From Pseudomonadota bacterium (GTDB lineage Bacteria > Pseudomonadota > Alphaproteobacteria > Sphingomonadales > Sphingomonadaceae): a DNA stretch of 32,179 nucleotides. The stretch covers positions 1 to 32,179 of the forward strand of contig JAKPAG010000018.1 in assembly GCA_029779535.1 (NCBI GenBank), read 5' to 3'. The notes under the pieces are model-generated. The model worked only from the letters and a program-made list of their open reading frames with translations, was not told the DNA's origin and did not search any database. The translations under genes and the position numbers were made by a program. The stretch's first letter is position 1, and the number at the start of each line of letters is the position of its first letter. Shown one piece after another: positions 8,901 through 14,940 of this stretch.

Positions 8901-9483
8901 CCTCTTGGGTGACGAGCAGAGCGGCCACATCCGCGAGGTTGGCTTCGAATTGTACCAATCGATGCTGGAAGACGCGATCCTCGCGGCCAAGGCGGGCGAC
9001 ATGGGCATTGCCAAGGAACGCCACGCGCTGTCCCCGCAGATCACCGTCGATGCGCCGATCATGATCCCGGAGGATTACGTGCCGGACCTGGCAGTGCGCA
9101 TGGCGCTCTACCGCCGCCTCAACGACGCCGAGGACGCGGGCGAGGTCGAATCGCTCTCGGCCGAAATGATCGACCGCTTCGGCCCGCTGCCCGCCCCCAC
9201 CGCCAACCTGATCAAGCTGATCCAGATCAAGCGCCAGGCGATCGAGGCGAACATCGCCAAGATCGACGTCGGACCCAAGGGCACGCTGGTGGCCTTCCAC
9301 GGCGACCAGTTCCCCGATCCGGCGGGGCTCGTCGCCTATGCCGAACGGCTGGCGGGCACGATCAAGCTGCGCCCCGACAGCAAGATCGTGGTGCAGCGCG
9401 CCTGGGGCAGCGCCGAAGCGCGCCTCAACGGATTGTTCCAGCTGACCAAGGGCCTCAGCCAGATCGCCCGCAAGGCGCGCTAG
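5995..9483 (+). CDS. mfd: Transcription-repair coupling factor Mfd
   Basis: 1162 residues, full length for Mfd, the translocase that pushes stalled RNA polymerase off DNA lesions and recruits UvrA. The order is: N-terminal UvrB-like module (FPAWDCLPYDRASP, about residue 75), RNA polymerase interaction domain (PGDLVVHMEHGIGRYVGL, about 490-510), helicase motifs VCGDVGFGKTEVALR (about 640), VIVDEEQRFGVNHKE (about 740), TATPIPRTLQMA, STTIVESGLDIPSANT, YQLRGRVGRS, and the C-terminal TRCF domain. A GTG sits immediately before the ATG at 5995, and I took the ATG. Its TAG shares the palindrome CTAG with the stop of the convergent EAL gene. Confidence 0.98.
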   Translation: MPDLSKILAAKAPLTLSSVARGAQPLVLADLARAAHAGPRGGRAVFIAPDEAAMQAIVDSAAFFAPELDVLAFPAWDCLPYDRASPALSVSARRLAALYRLQAKPRAPQLLITTINAVLQRVQTPFRIRESVRALKPGMTIGRESLIALLQRQGYSRTDTVADAGEYAVRGSLFDIYPSGLDHGLRLDFFGDELETLRLFDPNTQRSIGAIPEQLLLPASEALLDEESIKRFRGRYREQFGANATGDPLYQAVSDGRRLAGMEHWLPLFEDRMATLFDHLGAADLVLIDSAAQGAADERLADIADYFAARSDTSGKAAGSYRPLGPDALYLTRAELDAALQGRPIHRTDIFAQPDSAGVVDFGFAGSRDFAPERARGDNVYEAAAQYLAGQAKRGRRTLIAAYSQGSRARIAAILGEAARPAPVLAESWQEALGLAAKGAPVALVLPLETGFSSAELELVTEQDMLGDRLVRRKKRRKGADAFLAELSALTPGDLVVHMEHGIGRYVGLQSIPVGDSPHDCVALEYAGGDKLYVPVENIDVLSRYGSDAEFVALDRLGGEGWQKRKARLKERIREIAHELLRTAAQRALRTAPVLQADPSSYDQFVEKFPWQETEDQEAAIEDVLGDLGEGKPMDRLVCGDVGFGKTEVALRAAFVAAMAGQQVAVIAPTTLLARQHFTGFTERFSGFPLNVGRLSRLVGDKEAKATKAGLADGTVDVVVGTHALLAKNLQFKRLGLVIVDEEQRFGVNHKEALKQLRHNVHVLTLTATPIPRTLQMAMSGLRELSTIQTAPVDRLAVRTYVMEWDDMVMREALLREHHRGGQSFIVVPRIADMEDVEKWLRETVPEVRFVTAHGQMAAGEVEERMSAFYEKKYEVLLSTTIVESGLDIPSANTIIIHRADRFGLAQLYQLRGRVGRSKLRAYAYLTTPADTQLSEVAEKRLKVLGDLDSLGAGFQLASHDLDIRGAGNLLGDEQSGHIREVGFELYQSMLEDAILAAKAGDMGIAKERHALSPQITVDAPIMIPEDYVPDLAVRMALYRRLNDAEDAGEVESLSAEMIDRFGPLPAPTANLIKLIQIKRQAIEANIAKIDVGPKGTLVAFHGDQFPDPAGLVAYAERLAGTIKLRPDSKIVVQRAWGSAEARLNGLFQLTKGLSQIARKAR

Positions 9484-10772
9484 CTGCGCGCGAGAGCGGT
9501 GAAATCGGCGGCGCTCATCGGCTGCGCGCGCAGGAAGCCCTGGTAGAAGGCGCAGCCTTCGTGCGCCGCCAGCACACGCTGGGCTTCGGTCTCGACGCCC
9601 TCGGCAATCACTTTCAGGTCGAGCGCCCCGGCCATGGCCAGGATCGCGCGCAGCACCGCAAGATCCCGGGCATCGCCTGCCACCCCGTCGATCATGCTGC
9701 GATCCATCTTGAGGTAATGCAGCGGCAGCAGCTTGAGATAGCGGAAGTTGCAGAACCCCGCCCCGAAATCGTCGAGCGCGATGCGCATCCCCTGCCCGGC
9801 CAGCTGGCCCAGCGCGCGCGCGGCATGGCTGACATCGGCCAGCAGGACCTGTTCGGTCACTTCCAGCGTCAGCCGCCACGGCGCAAAGCCGCTGTCCTTC
9901 ACCAGCGCGGCGAATTCGGCGGCAAAGTTTTCCGCGATGAGATCATTTGGCGTGACGTTCAGCGACAGGCGCAGGTCCATCGGCCAGTCCCGCGCACCTT
10001 CCAGCGCGCGGCGCTGGATCTCGCGGCTCAATTGCGCAACGTGGTCCGCCCGCTCGGCAATCGCGAACAGGCCGCCCGCGCCGATCCGGCCCAATTGCGG
10101 GTGATCCCAGCGGGCCAGCGCCTCGGCCCCGCTCAGCCGGTCGTCGAGGCAGGAAAACTGCGGCTGATACAGCACCTCGATCTCGCCCCGGTCGAGCGCC
10201 TGGAGCAGGTCCGCTTCAAGCAGAGCGGCGCGGCGCCCGGCGCGGGTCGCCTCGCCGTCGCCCCACAGCAGGCGGCGGGCCGGCTGGGCCATCACCCGGT
10301 CCAGCGCGTGGGCCAGCCGGTCGAGCAGCGAATCGACGCTTTCCTCGGCCAGGCCGCGCAGCAGCGCCGCGCGCGGGCTGGGCCGCACCGTGCCGCTGGC
10401 TGTGGCGATCGGCCGGGCCAGCCGGTCCAGCAATTCGGCGCCGAACAGCTGCCAGCGTTCGCGGCTGCACGGATCGGCGCTGAGCAGCAGGAACTGCCCG
10501 CCCCCGCCCCGCGCAGCCAGCCACGGTCCGTCCAGCTCGTCGGCGGCGAAATGCTTGATTCGCTGCGCCAGTTCGCCCAGCGCTACATCGCCGCTGCTGG
10601 CGCCGTAAGCCAGGTTGACCGCATCGAACCGGCGCAGGCCGATCAGCAGCGCATGGACCTGTTCGCCCCGCGCCAGCCATTCGCCCAGCCGCGCCCGCGC
10701 CGCATCGGCCCCGGGCAGGCCGGTCACGGCATCGCGGCCGGCATCAAGCTCGTCAGGGTGAAGCGCGCTCAT
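9480..10772 (-). CDS. GGDEF-EAL protein, degenerate GGDEF, probable c-di-GMP phosphodiesterase
   Basis: 430 residues. The N-terminal third is a GGDEF-type domain (DAVTGLPGADAARARL at the start), but the active-site loop reads RGGGGQF instead of GGDEF, so cyclase activity is unlikely. The C-terminal EAL domain looks catalytically complete: GAEALARW (the EAL glutamate), LSLNVTPND, LEVTEQ, IALDDFGAGFCNF, YLKMDRSMID, IAEGVET and FYQGFL. This predicts hydrolysis of cyclic di-GMP, perhaps with the degenerate domain as a GTP-binding control module. No transmembrane or other sensory domain is seen. I chose ATG 10772 (MSALHPDELDAG), which is 102 bases from the divergent NAD kinase start. A longer frame upstream would overlap the nadK start. 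Confidence 0.92.
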   Translation of the reverse strand: MSALHPDELDAGRDAVTGLPGADAARARLGEWLARGEQVHALLIGLRRFDAVNLAYGASSGDVALGELAQRIKHFAADELDGPWLAARGGGGQFLLLSADPCSRERWQLFGAELLDRLARPIATASGTVRPSPRAALLRGLAEESVDSLLDRLAHALDRVMAQPARRLLWGDGEATRAGRRAALLEADLLQALDRGEIEVLYQPQFSCLDDRLSGAEALARWDHPQLGRIGAGGLFAIAERADHVAQLSREIQRRALEGARDWPMDLRLSLNVTPNDLIAENFAAEFAALVKDSGFAPWRLTLEVTEQVLLADVSHAARALGQLAGQGMRIALDDFGAGFCNFRYLKLLPLHYLKMDRSMIDGVAGDARDLAVLRAILAMAGALDLKVIAEGVETEAQRVLAAHEGCAFYQGFLRAQPMSAADFTALARS

Positions 10773-10874
10773 CGCCTGAGGCCATAGCACAAGGTTCCTG
10801 CAAAAGTGTTCCCGCCAAAGTGAACCGGCCCGCACTCATTGCCAAAGCAGGCGGGCATGCATACACCGCGCACC

Positions 10875-11654
10875 ATGAGCCAACGCCAGCGCCTTGCCCT
10901 GATGCCCTCGGACACGCCCCGCGCGGAGGAGGCGGCGCAGTTCCTGCAGGAACAGCACCAGTTCGTGCCGCTGGAAGAGGCGGACGTGGCCGTGGTGCTG
11001 GGCGGTGATGGGCACATGCTGCACTGCCTGCACCACATGCTGGATCATGGCCGGGTGATCCCGGCTTACGGCCTGAATTATGGCACCGTGGGCTTCATGA
11101 TGAACCGCCCCAAGTCGAGCCGCCCGCTGGCCGAACGCGTCGCCCGCGCCCGCCCGCTCGATGTTACCCCGCTGGAAATGATCGCCACCACCGGCAGCGG
11201 CAAGCAGGAAAGCTTCTGCGCGATCAACGAAGTGTCGCTGCTGCGCGAAACCCGCCAGACCGCGAAGCTGGAAGTGTCGGTCAACGGCAAGGTCCGGCTG
11301 CCCGAACTGTTCTGCGACGGCATCCTGGTGTCGACCCCGGCGGGTTCCACCGCCTACAACCTGTCGGCCAACGGCCCGATCCTGCCGATGGGATCGAACA
11401 TGCTGGCACTGACCCCGATCAGCCCGTTCCGGCCCCGGCGCTGGCGCGGCGCGATCATTCCCGATCACTACGAGATCGATTTTCGCGTGCTCGAACCCGA
11501 AAAGCGCCCGGTGGCGACCGTGGCCGACCAGAAGGAACTGCGCGACATCCTGGCAGTGAAGGTCAAGGTGGCGCGGCAGGACCGCCTGACCTTGCTGTTC
11601 GACCCCGGCAAGACGCTCGAAGAACGCATCTTTGCCGAGCAATTTCACTTCTGA
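10875..11654 (+). CDS. nadK: NAD kinase
   Basis: 259 residues of the ATP-NAD kinase family, which phosphorylates NAD to NADP in the cytoplasm. Motifs are the nucleotide-binding GGDGHMLHCLH (about residue 41), the NE pair in CAINEVSLLRE, and the glycine-rich STPAGSTAYNLSANGPI, all conserved. The first candidate start in frame is TTG 10839, then ATG 10857. I chose ATG 10875 (MSQRQRLALMPSDTP) because it matches the usual family N-terminus. TTGCCA at 10839-10844 with TACACC at 10862-10867 (17-base spacer) could be a promoter, which would make the mRNA almost leaderless. That is a weak call. Confidence 0.95.
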   Translation: MSQRQRLALMPSDTPRAEEAAQFLQEQHQFVPLEEADVAVVLGGDGHMLHCLHHMLDHGRVIPAYGLNYGTVGFMMNRPKSSRPLAERVARARPLDVTPLEMIATTGSGKQESFCAINEVSLLRETRQTAKLEVSVNGKVRLPELFCDGILVSTPAGSTAYNLSANGPILPMGSNMLALTPISPFRPRRWRGAIIPDHYEIDFRVLEPEKRPVATVADQKELRDILAVKVKVARQDRLTLLFDPGKTLEERIFAEQFHF

Positions 11655-11678
11655 ACGAAATTTTGCTGGCAGACCCGC

Positions 11679-11706
11679 TTGCCAAATGTTCCGACGCTGG
11701 TATAGG
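11679..11706 (+). promoter_or_regulatory. Candidate promoter of tRNA-Asn
   Basis: TTGCCA (11679-11684) and TATAGG (11701-11706) are separated by 16 bases. They would start transcription around 11712-11714, about 23 bases before the tRNA. Both boxes are close to the sigma-70 consensus, and the location between the nadK stop and the tRNA is right. Confidence 0.6.
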
Positions 11707-11735
11707 CGCACCCCTGCCCGCAGGCGGGGGAACAT

Positions 11736-11810
11736 TCCCCGATAGCTCAGCGGTAGAGTAGGTGACTGTTAATCACTTGGCCGTAGGTTCGAATCCTACT
11801 CGGGGAGCCA
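11736..11810 (+). tRNA. tRNA-Asn (anticodon GTT), CCA encoded; prophage insertion target
   Basis: The acceptor stem TCCCCGA (11736-11742) pairs with TCGGGGA, followed by discriminator G and CCA ending at 11810. The anticodon loop CTGTTAA gives GTT. The T-loop is GGTTCGAATCC. The integrase gene starts 158 bases downstream in the same direction, the usual layout when a tyrosine integrase has used the 3' end of a tRNA gene as attB. The tRNA stays intact, so its 3' part is the presumed left attachment site. No second copy of this 3' end is present in the rest of the window. Confidence 0.95.
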
Positions 11811-11924
11811 CCCCGCCCGGGCAGAAGGCGTCAAAAGCCACCAAATCCCTTTACTTTCCGCGCCATACAGGCTTCTGATTACGTCAGGAGCCGTCACTGT
11901 ACGGCAGGATAGCGCGGAGCATCG

Positions 11925-11966
11925 GGGGGCATCCTCGGGGGCAACGCCGGAACTTCTGGGGGCATC
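11925..11966 (+). repeat. Three GGGGGCAWC direct repeats upstream of integrase 1
   Basis: GGGGGCATC (11925-11933), GGGGGCAAC (11937-11945) and GGGGGCATC (11958-11966) lie between the tRNA and the integrase start, with unit offsets of 12 and 21 bases. Short repeats next to a tyrosine integrase gene are typical of arm-type integrase binding sites. The last copy also sits where the integrase ribosome binding site should be, so it may have a second role. The rest of 11811-11924 shows no gene. Confidence 0.55.
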
Positions 11967-11968
11967 GG

Positions 11969-13213
11969 GTGCTGACCGACAAGGAATGCCGCGCTGCGCA
12001 GCCAGGCCCTCGGCCGGTCAAGCTGTTCGATGGGCACGGCCTGCACCTCTTCATCTCGACATCGGGCTTCAAGGGCTGGCGGCTGAAGTATCGATTCGCG
12101 GGCCGCGAGAAGCAATTAACGTTTGGCCCCTTCCCGCAAGTGAGCCTGCGCGAGGCACGCGATCGGCGGGACGAGGCATTGAAGCTGCTGCGCAGTGGCC
12201 AGGATCCAGCCGAGCAACCCCTGCAGGCACGCAGCGAGACTTTCCGCACTGCCGCGCTGCGCTGGCATGCGCTACAGCTTCCGGGGTGGAAGCCAAAGCA
12301 CGCTGCGGACGTGCTGGCGAGCCTGGAGAACGAGGTGTTCCCGGCGATCGGCGACAAGCAGCTCGTCGCAATTCGACCATCAGACGTGCGGACGCTGCTC
12401 GAGGCGGTGCAGGAGCGAGGCGCGGTGGAAACGGCGCACCGGCTGCGCGGCCGGATCTCGGCCGTATTTCAATTGGCGATTGCCGAGGATCTGGTCGAGG
12501 TCGATCCAGCGGCGTCGGTCCGCGCGGTGCTGCGGCCGATTTCCAACCGGCTGCGCCCGGCACTCACCTTGATCAAGCCATGCCGCGACCTGATCGCCGC
12601 GCTCGAGGACTTGCCGCTTCATCCTGGAACGAAGCTGGCTTCACGGTTGCTCGCGCTGACGGCTGCCAGGCCGGGAATGATCCGCTGGGCGGAACCGGCC
12701 GAATTCGAGCAGCTCGACAGCACCGAGCCTGTCTGGCGCGTGCCCGCGGCGAAAATGAAGCTCACCAGGCACGAGAGCGAGCAGGATGCTTTCGACTTCG
12801 TATTGCCGCTCTCGCGCCAGTCGGTCGCGACGATCCGTGTGGCGCTCGATCTGGCGGGTCGGCGCAAGTATCTCTTTCCATCGCACTGGCACACGCACCG
12901 GCCGCTGAGCGAGAATGCGCTGGTTGCGGCTTATCGCCGTGTCCCCGGCAACAGTGGCAAGCATGTCCCGCATGGCTGGCGCGCCAGCTTTGCGACGATC
13001 ATGAACGAGAGAGCCGCTACTGCCGGACGGCCCGGCGACCGGGCTGTGATCGATCTGATGCTGGCCCACCAGCCGCGCGGGGTCGAGGCGCGCTACAACC
13101 GGGCCGCGTTCATGGAGCGGCGGCGCGAGCTGGCGCAGGAATGGGCCGACCTGCTAATGCAGGACCTGGTCGAACCGGCCGAACTGATCGAGGGCCCGCG
13201 CCGGCGCAGATGA
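11969..13213 (+). CDS. Tyrosine-type site-specific integrase 1 (DUF4102/P4-type)
   Basis: 414 residues. The N-terminal arm-binding domain (VKLFDGHGLHLFISTSGFKGWRLKYR) is of the DUF4102 type, followed by a core-binding domain and a catalytic domain. The catalytic set is visible: arginine in LALTAARPGMIR (about residue 233), a lysine in AAKMKLTRHE, HGWR in VPHGWRASF (about 334), LAHQ, and the nucleophile tyrosine in RYNRA (about 376). It should join phage and host DNA at the adjacent tRNA-Asn. The start is GTG 11969, with the G-rich repeat just upstream as a possible ribosome binding site. It is related in sequence to integrase 2 but clearly divergent from it. Confidence 0.93.
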   Translation: MLTDKECRAAQPGPRPVKLFDGHGLHLFISTSGFKGWRLKYRFAGREKQLTFGPFPQVSLREARDRRDEALKLLRSGQDPAEQPLQARSETFRTAALRWHALQLPGWKPKHAADVLASLENEVFPAIGDKQLVAIRPSDVRTLLEAVQERGAVETAHRLRGRISAVFQLAIAEDLVEVDPAASVRAVLRPISNRLRPALTLIKPCRDLIAALEDLPLHPGTKLASRLLALTAARPGMIRWAEPAEFEQLDSTEPVWRVPAAKMKLTRHESEQDAFDFVLPLSRQSVATIRVALDLAGRRKYLFPSHWHTHRPLSENALVAAYRRVPGNSGKHVPHGWRASFATIMNERAATAGRPGDRAVIDLMLAHQPRGVEARYNRAAFMERRRELAQEWADLLMQDLVEPAELIEGPRRRR

Positions 13214-13229
13214 TCGGGCGAGGTGCGGC

Positions 13230-14066
13230 ATGAACGCCGTCACCTCGCATGAAGCGTCCCCGTTCGGCCTGCTGGCCGCGCGGATCACCGGTGCCCAGCT
13301 CGGTCGCCGCACCCGCATGCTGCTCGAACGCGGCGACAGCCCGCGCAGCGGCGAACGCGTCTGGCGCAACAGCTACACCGAAGGAACCTTTGAGACCAGA
13401 GACTGCTGGAAGCGGATCAACGATGGCACGCCGCGAGGTGGGAAGCGTTGGACCAGTGCGCTGCTCAAGGCCGCGAAAGCGCTGGAGGTCCGCACCAGGA
13501 AGGAGCGCCGCGAACAGGATCCTGGATCACGCAATGGCGCCCTGGGCGAAGTCGGAATTGAAGTCCTGGCCTGGCTGTATGACACGGTCGATTATCAGAC
13601 CGGCAGGCTCGAGCCCGCGATCGCCACGATCGCCGATGCGATCGGACGGGCTTACTCAGCTGTGCACGAGGCACTAGTGAGGCTTCGCCGCGAAGGCTTC
13701 CTCCACTGGGTCAGGCGATCCAGGCCGATCGAAAACCCCGAGCCTGGCGGGCCACAGGTCGAACAGGTCCCTAACGCTTACGGCCTGCTTGTCCCGGAAG
13801 GCATGAAGGACTGGCTCGCCGCACTGATTGGAAAGCCTCCTGTGCCCGAGTGCGAGCAGGATCGCCGGAAGCGCGAACACGCCGCCTTCGAATCCATGCT
13901 GGCCCATATGACCGCCGAAGGACGCCACGCCAGCACCTGGAACGGCGACGAGCTACTGGGCGAAACCTTGCGGCGGCTTGCCGCCGCCATCGACCGTCGC
14001 GATTCCCACAAGGGCGAATCCGGCAGGGCGCGAGAGATCGGGGGAGTAGTACCTACTCCAGAGTGA
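13230..14066 (+). CDS. Replication-initiator-like / winged-helix DNA-binding protein
   Basis: 278 residues. The middle part (YQTGRLEPAIATIADAIGRA then VHEALVRLRREGFLHWVRRSRPIE, about residues 130-175) is a winged-helix module of the kind found in plasmid and phage replication proteins often labelled RepA-like in alphaproteobacteria. The N-terminus (LLAARITGAQLGRRTRMLLERG) recurs in that group as far as I recall. The C-terminal 80 residues are charged and featureless. Cotranscription with integrase 1 is likely: the gap is 16 bases and contains GAGG before the ATG. Function as a replication initiator is inferred. A transcriptional regulator is the alternative. Confidence 0.6.
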   Translation: MNAVTSHEASPFGLLAARITGAQLGRRTRMLLERGDSPRSGERVWRNSYTEGTFETRDCWKRINDGTPRGGKRWTSALLKAAKALEVRTRKERREQDPGSRNGALGEVGIEVLAWLYDTVDYQTGRLEPAIATIADAIGRAYSAVHEALVRLRREGFLHWVRRSRPIENPEPGGPQVEQVPNAYGLLVPEGMKDWLAALIGKPPVPECEQDRRKREHAAFESMLAHMTAEGRHASTWNGDELLGETLRRLAAAIDRRDSHKGESGRAREIGGVVPTPE

Positions 14067-14070
14067 TGAA

Positions 14071-14092
14071 GGGCCAGACAAGGGTCTGGCCC
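14071..14092 (+). terminator. 9-bp perfect hairpin after the replication-type gene
   Basis: GGGCCAGAC (14071-14079) and GTCTGGCCC (14084-14092) pair perfectly around the loop AAGG, starting four bases after the stop codon. No T run follows, so it is either a Rho-assisted terminator or an mRNA 3' stabilising structure. A smaller hairpin, GGAGTAG-TAC-CTACTCC (14043-14059), lies just before the stop. Confidence 0.5.
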
Positions 14093-14280
14093 TGCGTTCG
14101 AACCGGTCAGGGCCACCCGCACCCAAGGCCTAAAACAGGAAACGGAACGCCGATCGCACCGGCGAACGGGGCGGCTTGCGCCGCCCCGGGCTTCCCAGGG
14201 GGGAAGTGCGAAATCCGTGCCAACCGCGCCGATCTACTGCCGCGCTGTCCGGAAGGCCGGATTTCACCCGCCTTTGCCCG
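14093..14280. other. Gene-free segment rich in inverted repeats
   Basis: No convincing gene in these 188 bases. They contain GGGGCGGC-TTGC-GCCGCCCC (14068 onward in row numbering: 14168-14187), a CTTCCC/GGGAAG hairpin just after it (about 14191-14205), TCCGG-AAGG-CCGGA (14248-14261), and a long-range pair GAAATCCG (14210-14217) with CGGATTTC (14258-14265) that encloses the last one. Possible roles are a replication origin for the adjacent initiator-like protein, a structured RNA, or terminators for the two converging genes. Confidence 0.45.
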
Positions 14281-14784
14281 TCAGGGCAGCTCGAAATTGC
14301 TGATCAGGAGCTCGCCGACCTTGCCCTTGCGCGTCTCGGCCGTGCCAATCGTCCAGGTCGTCTCGACCGGTCTGACCTGGAATGCGGCAAAGCACTCCCT
14401 CGCCCCGGGCGTATCGTTTATCGAGAGAAGGAATTTGCCGCGCGCCGCGGCGAGCTGCCCGGCCAGACGGGCGAAGTCGTCGCGCGAAAACATGTCCGCG
14501 CCGTAGTCGGTCTCGCAGCCCCAGTATGGCGGATCGAGATAGAACAGCATCCCTGGCCGGTCGTAGCGGGCAAGAAACTGGTCGAACGGTAGCTGCTCGA
14601 TCGTCACCCCGGCCAGCCGCTCGTGGATATCGGCCAGCATCGGCTCGAGCCGGGCGACATTGAAGCGCGCGCCCTGGCGCGAATCGACCCCGAACCCCCT
14701 GCCCTTCACTTTACCGCCGAAGGAAAGCCGCTGCAGATAGAGGAACCGCGCCGCGCGCTGCAGGGGAAATCGGCCGGACGGCCG
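14281..14784 (-). pseudogene. DNA adenine methylase (D12 class), N-terminal half missing
   Basis: The C-terminal half of a Dam-type N6-adenine methyltransferase. The catalytic motif DPPYWG is present in MLFYLDPPYWGCETDYG, as are FLLSINDTPGARECF and the C-terminal GKVGELLISNF. Reading upstream in the same frame, the family sequence continues as QRAARFLYLQRLSFGGKVKG, beyond the first ATG at 14709. Homology then stops around 14763, and an in-frame TAA lies at 14785-14787. The S-adenosylmethionine-binding N-terminal part (the FGG-containing start, roughly 120-130 residues in normal members) is absent here and in the other frames upstream. It is therefore probably inactive, cut by a recombination event. 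The break coincides with one copy of a 10-base direct repeat. Confidence 0.85.
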
Positions 14785-14933
14785 TTAGGGAAATATCAGT
14801 CATTGTTCGTCCACGAATATCCCCGCCCGTTGCGCGGGTGCGGGGCGGCCAGCAGGCCAGCTGTGTCGTGGCGAGGTCTGATCTCGTCGGCTTCCCGGGG
14901 TGCAACCCGGAGCCCCCGCTCGCGCAGGGGAAA
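14760..14933. repeat. GCAGGGGAAA direct repeat flanking a gene-free segment
   Basis: GCAGGGGAAA occurs at 14760-14769, exactly where methylase homology ends, and again at 14924-14933, eight bases from the integrase 2 stop codon. The 154 bases between hold no recognisable gene. They contain a hairpin CCCCGC...GCGGGG (14821-14844) and CCGGG-GTGCAA-CCCGG (about 14895-14910). The right copy is part of a 7-bp hairpin with a GCGA loop on the minus strand (14912-14929), which could end integrase 2 transcripts. Confidence 0.4.
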
Positions 14934-14940
14934 CTTGTCG

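Noticed and set aside
14085..14115. GTTCGAACC resembling a tRNA T-loop, possible tRNA fragment or att site
   Set aside because: The flanking bases do not form a T-stem or acceptor stem, and the sequence does not match the tRNA-Asn 3' end.
13850..14506. Plus-strand open frame spanning the end of the replication-type gene and the methylase remnant
   Set aside because: Overlaps two better-supported genes in other frames, with no domain and no ribosome binding site.
14912..14933. Sequence on the minus strand resembling a type I-E CRISPR repeat (CCCC-stem-GGGG)
   Set aside because: Only one hairpin of this form. No second repeat at about 60-base spacing and no cas genes. More likely a transcript-end hairpin of integrase 2.
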